From Acorus gramineus (Eukaryota > Streptophyta > Magnoliopsida > Acorales > Acoraceae), in contig CM060848.1 of the NCBI GenBank assembly GCA_030737835.1, positions 9,556,509 through 9,620,508 on the forward strand: a stretch of DNA of 64,000 nt. Reading direction: 5' to 3'. The notes under the pieces were generated by a model. That model saw only the letters and a program-made list of their open reading frames with translations. It had not been told where the DNA came from and did no database searches. Position numbers and translations under genes: made by a program. Below, one piece after another: positions 46,801-58,800 of this stretch; position 1 is the first letter of the stretch; every line of letters begins with the position of its first letter.

Positions 46801-49800
46801 AATTTATCAAATGTTATTTTACAAAAAATATATAGGATACGCTCCATTACTTAATTAAAAGTCATTCCTAAATTGTAAATTGAAGGATCTCCCCTTGACA
46901 ATAAGGAAAGTCATTCCTAAAAGTTACTTAATGAAAAGTCTTTCTTAAGTTTATCAAATGTTATTTTACGAAAAAAGAAGGGTCAGGAACCAAAATGAAC
47001 CTTCCACCCAAAAGGAAATTACAATTACAGTTAAAGCGCTCCCCACGTCTTCTAGCACCGTGTCAATTTCCAAAATATACTTTCCCCAATCTCACAAAAG
47101 ATTTGCAGTATTTTTTTTTTTATGAAAGGTAGGCCGTAGCCCTCAAATTTTATAAATTAGAGAGAAAGCCCAAATTGGAAAGCAAGTACAAACCCTTTCA
47201 CCCCAACCAAAGTAGTAGTGGCACTACTATTGGTGTAACCGAAAAGGCCCTCAACACCCCAAATGAACTACATCCCAATAATAAAAAGGATTTGCTGTAT
47301 TACGCCAAGCATTCTCCCAATATGATTTTCTCCTTTGAAAAATTATTTCGTTTTGTGTTAGCCATAAGCTCCAGCAAATTGCATGGGGAATAATATTTAT
47401 GAATGTTGCTTTTGGATTTCTATCCCCATCCTTTAATCGATTCTTGAACCATCTCCATATTTATGCCTTTTCTTGGAAAGAACATGAGAGCCCATTACAA
47501 TAACCAATTTATGCCATATCATTTTGGTAAACGTGCAATTTTAGAAAGGATGTGATATAGTTTCGTCCAGTTCATCACACAATTCGCACGTCCCGTTGCG
47601 GTTGTTGGTCCATTTTTCCTCCTTACTTTGGTAAGGAACTTATTCAAAGTAAGAAGCCACATAAATACTTTCACCTTCTGTGGTACTTTTGCATCCCAAA
47701 TTTGTTTATATATTCCTACCTTTGTTAGCACCCTGTTTGGCTCCTCATCCAATTGGGTGTAGAAACTTTTTAACTGAGAAACCTTATTTTGGCCTTTGTA
47801 TCCAGTCAGTGGTATCTTTCTCCTCCGAATCACGAACAATCTGTTTGGTGCCTCACGATCTATGAAGAACAAGCTCCTATAAATCAATATGCGTCAATTT
47901 ATTAAATGTTGGACAACTTCACGTGATATATTCCTGGTTCATCTTCCCTGTGAAATTATTGAGAGCCTGTATCTTTTAGTGCAATGATTAAGGAAGCTGT
48001 ATAGCTATTTGCATGTCGTTTGTGGGTTGCATACTTGATTATATTTGAATGTTCTACATATGGAATGCATGATTGTTCCCGATGCATTTTTTATTATGCA
48101 ATCTGCTTAAGCATAGAAATTCAGAACATGTTCTCTCATTTTTTTAATATAGAAAGTATGTTTACTTTTTATTGGTGCAGATCACAAGTGCTGGCCTGTG
48201 GACACCAAATGTGGCCGACCAGAATGCAATTTTGGAGCATATAAGTCCATCTGAGAGCACAGGGATTACAAATGTAAATATAAATGAAATTTCTTTTTTT
48301 ACCTGCTGAAATTCAGTGGAATTTGATGGTTTTAAGTGCTAGGAGAAGCAGACTGACTTTAATCCCTTGAAGAGTGATGAATATATCTTGATGCTCAGGT
48401 GGAAAATGCAGCTGACAGTTGCACCAGTAACACAGACACAGACGGTACAGAGATTATGGTTGACACTGAAGCACCACGTTTAGAATTTCCTATATCTGCT
48501 AGAGAGTCATTCAAGTTGGCAATGAGTCACTTCAGCAGCAAGTGGCATGTACACTGTTTTACCTTCTGGAAAATTGTGAAGCGATTATTGGGCAGTTATG
48601 GTCGCTTTTGGGTGAGCACCTTGTAGAAAAAAGACTTTAAAAATGTTATTTTATCATTACATGGTAGACATTTATCCACATTTCAGATGCATAAGCTATT
48701 CTAAACAGCCAAACAGTCATGTTTATATGCTTTTCGATTTTCAGTTGTCATATTTGTAGGAATTAATTTTTCTCTCCTGTCAATCATATATTGGTTATAG
48801 CATTGCATCGTTCCTCAGTAATTTTCATGATATCCATTGTGAAACTTACATATTCGATTTAATTATTTATGTTGACTTATCTTCCCAGCGATATGTAATG
48901 AAATCATTGGTGATAACTGAATGGTGGTTGTTTTTTCATTTTTTCCCTTGAATTAGTCGATGAAGAAAACATACATTTATTGTGGTTCAAGTGAATTCCA
49001 GTTTAAGATAAAATATTTATCAGAAAAATTTCATAAAGGCTATTAGCAGGTGTTTGAAATATGAAGATAAAATATTGCAAATATAATACTAATAATGGAG
49101 TAGATATTTTATTTTGGACGAACAGGTATTTCAAAGATTCTTCATGGGCAATTTTGTTTTCCTCCCTCGTAAGGGTCACTGCCAACAAATAAGATTCATT
49201 TGCAATGTCTTAATCAGTGGAGAGTTTGAACTTATGTGATGTCCAAGCTTTTGAAGGGACTTTTGTTCATAGGTGGTAGAGGAGAAGGCCCTCCTATCCT
49301 TATTACATGATGTAGATCTTGCTTTGGAGGAGGACACCATTGAATAGGTATCGCGAACAAGGATCATTATCTTAGGTAATCTATTGTCTTTTTTTTTTTT
49401 GGGGTGGGTTGGACTTCAAGCCGGGGTAGATATGGGATGATGATGTATCTTTGAAGGTGAAAGTATTTTTTTTTTTTGAGAGAGAGAGATAGGAGCAATT
49501 TATTATAATAGAGTTGCCCCCAAACATAGAGGTGACACAGGATCTCCTTACAAGTTAGAGAAAAAGGAAGAAGAAAGTAAGAAAAACAACCAGGAGGGAG
49601 ACCCCTTCGCAAAGCCCTCGAAGACTTGTCTTCCGAACAATTTATTGTCCATCATAGAAGATGATTTGTCCATTTCAAAAAACATAATGATCCAATCTGT
49701 AAACAGCGAGGATTTTGCCGCATATGTTATTTCCAAATAGAACCTTTTGTGTTGGAAAATGCATTGATTTTTAGAGATTCAAATACTCCAAGAAGCCTCT

Positions 49801-52800
49801 TGTGGGATCAGCCATTGGAATCTAGTGAAGTTGCTTCACTCCCCATGCTTGTGCCTCCCGAAAACATTGCCCCATACCTTCAAGCTCATTGAAAGGAGAA
49901 CAAGATTTGAGGGTTGGTGGTGCCCTCCATCCCAATCTTCTTGCTAAAGATGAACCCAAAGAAAAGTTGGTCTCTTGATTCCTCTTTCAACCCACAAAGT
50001 TTGCAAGTACCATTACCGTCATCAGCCCATTTCAACTGGTTTGTCTTGGTAAGGACCTTGTCTAGTGTTAGCAACTACATGAAGCGCCTGATCTTCAATG
50101 GGGTGAGGGCTCCCCAGATGAGGCACTTAAAACGGATAGTTAGATGACTTTGAGAAGGATTTTTGTTGCTTTCTATAGAAGGATCTCATGGAAAAATTAT
50201 CACCTTCCAAGGGGTCTTACGGAGTTTGTCCCATCAGACAGTGATATATATATAGATATATATATAGATATATATATTTTTGTGACAAGCTCCTCAAGCA
50301 AGGTGAAATGAGCGGGCCAGCACTGAGGAAACAGTGTCATCTGCAATTGCACAATTATTAACACGATTGGTCCAAGGTGGGAATTGTCCTTGGGACCCCA
50401 TGCTCCTTCAAAGATGTGGTCCAAATGTGGAAATATTTGAAAGCTCGAAGAAAGGAGTGGGATAAGAGTCCAAGAAACAAATTCATCAACATGATTCCAT
50501 ATGCAGTTGCTGGTGTTTGTGTATCACACCTTATGGCTGATTCTACAAAGGAGGCAGAAAATGTTTGATTGAGTGTTACTAATCTTTTAAGGGAGTGGGG
50601 GATATCTTAGGGGCAGAAGCAGTGTTGGTGGAGATGGAAAAGGGTGGTTCACGCTCCTGATATAGTATTACTAATCTTTTAAGGGAGTGGGGGACGCATA
50701 TCTTGGGGGCAGAAGCAGTGTTGGTGGAGGTGGAAAAGGGTGGTTCAGGTTCCTGATGTAGTTTTACTAATCTTTTAAGGGGTTGGCTGAGTGGGGGATG
50801 CATATCTTAGGGGCAGAAGCAGTGTTGGTGGTGGTATTCCTGGAGCGAAGTTGGGTATCCAATAGCCCAATTTTTTCCTATTGATTTTCTTCTCATTCTG
50901 GTGCTGTATGAGGTAGACCCCCTCTTTTCCCTGTTTTGGGAATATTTTTTTCGTGTGTATATAGATACACACACATGACTACTGTTGTCATCCTAATCTT
51001 AATATCTTTGTGAACTGTCTTAAATTTTGACCACTGGTTACGGTTTAATGTTCAATGCATTAATCATCCATCATACTTTGTTGAATAGGATGACTGTGAC
51101 ATAACATTCTTCAACTTTGACGTGTTAACATGGTTATAACTCTTGTTAAGTGTTCTTTCCTCGGACTTGCATAACGTAGTAGCCAATCATTTTCCACCAG
51201 CTATATTGATGCTAAATTAATCTGAATGAGGGCTTTCTTGGGCACAAGAATTGAAATACACACAAGCATGCACCATGCTGTGCTGTTATTTATGATGCAC
51301 TTGTATACCTTTTTCTATTCTGATTGAGTAGACTGGTGTACACTGGTTCAAAAATACTTGTTGAACATATGATGAACTCTTTTTCTGAGAAATGGCATTT
51401 GATACAGAGCACTGCAGGATGGACTATATTTTTAGATATACCAAAGTGGGTACAGAAGTTCCGCTTGAAACACCTTCACTCCTTTTCATGTAAGAATTCC
51501 TTAATTTATCCATTCGAGTTGACTTTCTTCATGCTATAGATGGTCATTTAATTTTTGTTTTTTTCTTCACAAGTATTTGCTTCCGAGCCCTATATTACTA
51601 ACCAAGCAACTCATGTGACAAGTTGATCTTTATTGTGCCATTCAACACCTCTATTGTTTTTCTTATTGTTGCATTTTTGCGCTTCTTTCTTGTCTTGTAC
51701 ATAATAGTTGGATTTTTCTGCAGAGCGATAAATATGCTTAAAGTATAGTATGCTCTTTTCAATATGCTTCGACAGATTTATTGTGAATGATAAATATACT
51801 GTAAAATTTGCATGTTCTGTGTAGATACACTTCTAGAGTTTTATCTAAGTTGCACCATTTTTGCAGTGCAGTGGCTTGAGAAACGAAGCAAAGCATTTGA
51901 ACCTACTTATTTATATACTGTTGAGAAGGTATTGACATCTTTTTTTATTTTCTTATTCATGAAATTATTGTATATTTTTCTCTGCAAAGGCATATGCTGA
52001 CTGTCGTTGAACATCACAGTTAAGCATATTTATTCCTTTTATCTGGACTTCTGGAGAACAGTTGCAGGAGTATTACAATGATTTGTTGTGCAGGGATATT
52101 TTTTGCTGCCTGAAGGAGCTAAGTTGCGGCACAATGTACGCACTGTTAATGTGAGCATTTCTGCCGGACATTCCTGCTTTGGAAACAGGTTGGTATCTTT
52201 ATACCCTTATAGACTTAAGTTGTTTAGATCTTGTTAGAGGTAGGTTTTCTACATGTATCTGTGCATTTGTCTAGGCTTGGTACCACCTATCCGAGAATTA
52301 TCTATTCTAAAAAAAACAAGTATCAAGGGAAGACCTCAAAATCGAAGGTGAAAAATTGATTATTACACATGGATTGATTGCTTAAAATGAAGTCTGAAAC
52401 CATCATCGAGTCAGTGATGATTCCTGTTGCACATTATTTTTTTTTTTGATGAAAGGGTGGGAGTGCACTACTAGAACTATTATATTAATGTAAGCAAAAA
52501 TGACACAGGTGAGGGATCTGCTACCTATGAACTATTCAGATGGAGTAGATTTAAAAGGGGTTAACCACTTACTCGCCACCCACTAACTTACCCTCCCCAG
52601 AGAATGATATAGAAGTGGTACCGATACAATTACATCCCCACGATGTTATAAATCTGGACTTTTTAATTTTGAAGTCTATAGTCCTTTTTCCTGAAAGAAG
52701 CCAATTAATTGATAACTGCATTTCTTAGATTCTTTTTTTTTTGGATAAAGCATTCGTTAGATTCTTGATGTTGTTCTATGGTGGTGCCTCATCTAATTTG

Positions 52801-55800
52801 AAAATTTTCATTCCAGGTGGCAGCGACTTCTCATAAACACTTTTGTTGGTTATGATACAATTCTCATGAATAGTCTGTTGAGCTCTCCAGGCCAAGGTAA
52901 ATGCCATATTGGCACACAATTTTAGTTATCTTTTAATACTATTTGATGCTTCAAATATCTAAGGCATGAATAGAGTGAGCTTTATGTTACTATTTTTTAA
53001 CCTTTAGGTTCCACTTGGCAGTGGTATAATGACTGGTATAAACATGATATAACACTGAAATGGTTTTGGCATTAAAAATGGAAATATGTCTAATATTAGA
53101 ATGCCGTTTTTAATCTTCAAACAATGGTTTAACTAATGTAGAGATGGATTAGGGTTTGTACCATTTTTCCTCATACTGGTATAGATAAAATAAAATTATA
53201 ATAAAAAATTGTAGCATCAATCACTATTGCCCTCTCTTTTAGATTATCACTCATTTCACTTAGGAATCAAATCAGAAGTACAAAAAATAGGTGCATCAAT
53301 CACTATAGCTCTCTCTTTTATATTATCACTCATTTCATGTAGGAGTAAAATTAGATGTACCAATTATATCAAAGACTAGAGAAAGAAAATTTTATATAAC
53401 AAACTAAATTATTTTCTCTCCTAACATGTTTTGTGAGTGGATCCTTCGTCTCCTTCTATCTGGGGGTTTCATTTAATAAGATTCTCCTATCTTTCTTCAA
53501 AAACAAAACCAATTTATTAGGTTTTCAAAGATAAAAATGCGTCAAGTTCATGGGTATTAGATTGCCCTGTGTTGTGGTATGCTTGGTCCAAAAATCTTAA
53601 TCCGCTACCAAAGGGGCCTTAGTTAGCTTAATCAAAAATGATTTCCATAACCTTTTTTTATTTTATGAAAAGGTAGAACCCTACCAAAATTTTTCAAGGG
53701 GCCCAAAGCATACATGGCATACGGAAGTGAGAAGAGGAGGGATTTACTAAGGCTCATACCCGCCACAAAAAAGTATTCCCTTAATACAAAGATAGCCCCT
53801 TGTGAACAACAAAAAAAAATGTTGTCAGTTGATCATTGCCTTTTGTCATACCTTTATTTATGCCATAGTGATTATGTTGATTGAAATATCACAAGCAGTT
53901 TTTTATACACTTCACAGCTTACATTTTCATCTGCTTTACATTTGACTTTTTACTTGTAATAATATTACAGATTAACTTTAATGGTGATTCCATGTATAAT
54001 TGAATTACACTTTTCTGAATAAGAAAATTCGACATATACACAAATCCTTATTAAAATTTTATGATTCAGGCTTTTAGATACATTATGCAGGTTATCTTTA
54101 TAACTTCCAAACAAAAGAATTCTATGATCTCCGCAATGTGCATGAACCACCTGAAGTTTCTTCAAGATTTGAAGGTTTGTCAAATTTGTTCCCTTTTTAC
54201 AACCAAATGCATCATAAAGTTTGATTTCAAATTTCAGAAGAGTTCGATGTGTTCAAACACACAATATATGCCATTTATTGAACATACCGATGATGCATAA
54301 TTCTTCAATGTTTGAATTGATATTCAAATTTGTTCCAATTACATTCTCCAAGCACATTTGTAATGATTAAATTAAGTTATGTCACGGGCAATGGTAGTAA
54401 TAGTTTTGTGGCCTCTCTTAATGTTACTTTTTTTGTTTTTTACTCCTTTGTTGGACTTTACCAATCTGCTAAATAAGTTTTCCAGGTGGTGTGCTACCAC
54501 TCTTCAAAAAATGTATCAATCTCTGTATCTCTATGTGATCATAGTCTCATCAAGCATGAAACTCTGGGAACATGGGCTCTGATATTTTATGGGTAAAAGG
54601 AAGATAAAACTGTACATATTGGACTGAGCAATGTTCATAAGATACCCGGAAAAAGAAAGCCTACGAAGCCAGATCAAAGGAAAAACACAGTGTGTAAATA
54701 CTGAAGTGAATTTCATCTTTTTGCCTTGATAAATATTGAATAATACTGCTTGTGGAAGACAGTAGATCTAGACAAGCTGTTGAATTTTTTTTTCCAACTC
54801 ATATACAGTAAGAATCTGGAACTGGGGTAACAGTTTAAACCATGGGTTGTTGACAGATTGAGACTAACAATAAAATCTGAATTTGATAAGTCAAAATATG
54901 GAATTGGGTGACCATCTGGAAATCATAAACTTTAGTAAAGCCGGGAGGGTTTTTTTGCTCAGGGAGCAAATATGAATAAAATCCAATAATAGAGTCGCTC
55001 CATGAAGCTTAAACTTAGGCTCGAGCTTTTCGAGAAAGGGGTAGGCTTTATGTGGTTGGCTTAGATAAAGAACCAGTGCTAAACGTTGAGCTTGCCAAGT
55101 TCCGTGACTCGGCCCGTGGGCAGGTGGGTGGTGAAGGGTGTCGAGATGCTAGGCCTACCTTTGTTGAATCCCATAGAGTCTTTCGTACCACCTGGCCTCA
55201 ACAGGTACTTCGTGAAGCCAGTTGGATCCACTTAGGTAGTGGGTTTAAATCCACTTTACCAAAAGGGAGGAGCAGTTGGAGACGACTTTAAAACCATGCG
55301 TGCTCTTTTATAGGGCACAACATTCGCCACAATCTTTTTGCCCCGTTTGGAACGAGGATAGGTTTTATTTTGGGTATACATTTATCCGAGCATAAATGAG
55401 TATAAACAAGGATAAAGTAATTTTGTGTTTGATTGTGTTTTAAATTATTTTCGTTGGTAAATGTAAGAATAAATTTTTTGTTGTTTGGGTAAAATGTGAA
55501 TAAAGTATGGATAAGAATTTAAAAAGGTAAAAAAATAATGATAGTTGATTTGACAGGTGATTTATAAGAGGTGATGACAGTTGATTTGACAGTGGGCCCA
55601 CATATTCTTTAGGTGGAATAACCTATGATAACTTTAATTCCAGGGATTGGTTGGAATCCATATACCACTTTATGTCAGTTTATTCTGGCATACTTTATCA
55701 AGGGTTATCTAGGGCAAACAAACACACAAAATTCTTATTCAGGGTTATCTAGGGGCTTATACCCAAAACAAATGGGGCTTATTCTTACTCACTTCGATCG

Positions 55801-58800
55801 CCCCTCAACTAAAGGCGACCGTAGGCAACCGAAGTGCAAGCTTGCGAGTGAGGCAGTCATTCTTTTTCTCGAAGGGAGGTAAGGAGCATCTTTGCTTTTT
55901 GGATCAATCTCTTGCTTCGCCTACCAACGTTCTTTAAGAAGAAGACAAATCCTACTTCTGTTTCAGCTTCAATTGACTTACAGGAGCGTCACTGGTTCTA
56001 TTCCTGCGCTAATTCATCTGACACTTTTTTTTTGAAATATGATTGGCGAAAAAGAGAACCCTAAAAATATTTATAACATACTGATTTTTTCTTTACCTTC
56101 TCTGGAGTCTTTGATCATTTAGATGTTTATCATTAAAATTTGATGCATTATTTACTGGTTGATTTAGTGACATTTGTTTTTTCGAATAATCCTTGTGTAA
56201 TTATGATCAAATTTAGCTCTCTTTATTCTTGTTAATGGCATTTGAGTGTGTTTGTACGAGGCATTTTTCAAAAAAAATTTATAGTGGAATGGAAGGGCTT
56301 CTTTCTGTTCTAGCTTAAAAAGCTGTGATTTTAACTACTTTGTGTATGCGCAGGCTATCTTGTGACCAAATGTGGTGTTCTTATCATGTCGCTGTTTGTT
56401 TTCTTCACTACAACGATGTCAGTTTCTTTTACTCTGAGGGAGACCCAATCTCGCATGCTGAAGTTCACTGGTTTTTTTTTAATTATTATTTAACTTATCA
56501 TCATTTCTGATGTTTGCTTTTTTGGGATGTTATGTATGACTTCCTGATTTCAGCCAAGTTGATTTCCATTCTCTTGCACTTTTACAGTGCAGCTTCAACA
56601 CCATGCGCGGCACCGACTTCCCACATTTCAGTTGATTTTTATACATGTGATTGAGTCCTTGGTTTTTGTACCGGTAAGTATTTTTTTTCAATTTTTTTAT
56701 ATCTTTGAAATAGGTTACTCCCCCCCCGTAGAGTCTCAAGTTTTTTTTCCTTTCATTTTAAGGTTACATTTTTGAAATTAGATATATACAATATCTTACA
56801 GTAAATCATGATATGATAATGGATCAGCATTCTGCTAAGTTATATTAACCTAGCTTCTGTTACATCTGGTGGATGCAGATCATGATTGGTATTTTATTTT
56901 TTCTGTTCGAGTTCTATGATGATCAGCTGCTTGCTTTCCTGGTCTTAGTTCTTGTTTGGTTGTGTGAACTCTTTACGATGATCAGGTATGATGTTTCTCC
57001 TTTGAATATAAATTTTGGTGTGGCATGTGCACATCGGAAGATGCACGATTTGTGTTTTATGTATGTAGTTGCACTTGGTTAGGCTGTCTCCGGAATTTAT
57101 TGGAAATACTAGTACTGTTGACCTGACAACTGACAACTGGATCTGTTAAGTTAATGTTTGAACAGAAAATGGAAGTGTGCTGACCTAAACTAACCCCATT
57201 GGTTGTATTTTGAACTCAGTGAACTATGTGAACCATGGACATGATCCAATACACCTAAGATTTTTTTTAAATCATAGACTAAACTACAATGGGATCATCT
57301 GGAATACCCAATGGGAGATTTAGCAACTTATTCAAACCATGTTTTAAAGAGATCAAATGTAGAGGCAAGGGATTACATTATGTTGCTTCAAATGATCAGA
57401 AACTGAATGACTATAAGTAGGACATAGTTTTTTTCTTTAAACGGAAACTCACCCGTAAAGGAAGAGTGAAGGAAAAGACCAGATGACTTCTGATTCTCTG
57501 TTGGTCTAGACACATGGAAAATCTGATGGAACTCACAAATCATAAATCTGATGGGAATGCCAATTAGTGAATGATTGAGAAATAAAGGAAGTCTGAACTT
57601 AAATGGATAACGTAACTTTTGCTGTTCCAAAAGTTGAGAATGCTTAGACTGATTTACATTTCAGGGTTCTCAGCCACTCCATCCTCGTCCCTTTTTGCAT
57701 ATTACATGCGCTATAAATTATTGCGAAGGAGACAGTTTGAATATTGTTGTGTAGGTGACAATACCAACTAATTGGATTGGTGATGTAACAATGGAAGGCA
57801 TTATTAGATCAGGGTGCAACATAATCAAGTATTCTACTACTGCATAATGGCAAATGTGACTAATTGGCCCTTTGTAAATTAGACCAGGGAGCCCAATTTG
57901 GCCGTGAGCATTAATTTTTTAGAGCAAAAAGATGTTTGTTGGTATAATATTAAAAATAAGAAAGCAACTGGAAATACAAAATTATATCTTAGATTTAAGA
58001 ATGCATAAGGTCTTACGTAATATTAAAATTTGATTATATTTTCTTTAAACACAGTTTTCATATCACTGTTTGATAAGTTCATCCAGTGGTTGAATGGAGC
58101 TGGACCGCGTCGGATCCTTTACTAGATCGATGTATTGTCCCTTTCCAACAGATGAACTTGAATGATCCCTAAACTTGGAATTTTTACTCAAACTTGCTTT
58201 TGATATGGTGTTACACTCTTGCTTAAGAATTTTCATTCTCCCTTTAAGATTTTAGAATGCATTTCTAAAATTGGGGAAAACTTGGTTGATCACAATAGAT
58301 GGATAGGTTATTTACAAATATTCAGAAAGTGGGGCCCTGATTTTTCCATTTTTTCAATTATAAGAATACTACTTTGATTACTTGGTGGATTTGATTTTAT
58401 TGGAAATTCATAGGGTGGGTTGGTGAAATGATATATAGGAAGTAGTGTAGATCTTTCCTGGAATCTGCCAAACTTGGTGGTTGATTGTTCACTGATAAAT
58501 GGCCAGGGAATGGACTCCTTATGCATGGGTTACGGCCATATTATCAATGTAACCTATATGTGCTCTTAGATCTGTAACCATTTCTTAAGATATAAAGTTG
58601 AGATTTAATTCTGGCAGTTTTTTATTATTATTTTGAGCTTAGGATTTTTTTCTGACCAAAAATTGATGAAATTGCAGCGTCCGCACCCCCATGTCGATGC
58701 AATTTTTTCCTCGATTTTTCTTGCTCTACTTTTTGATGTTCCACATTTACTTCTTTTCATACTCTTACGGTATGCTTTCTATATCTTCAACCATTTTTTT

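Noticed and set aside
50579..50803. Proline-rich 74-codon minus ORF
   Set aside because: It is a translation of the 92-96-bp tandem units inside a membralin intron; periodicity explains the open frame.
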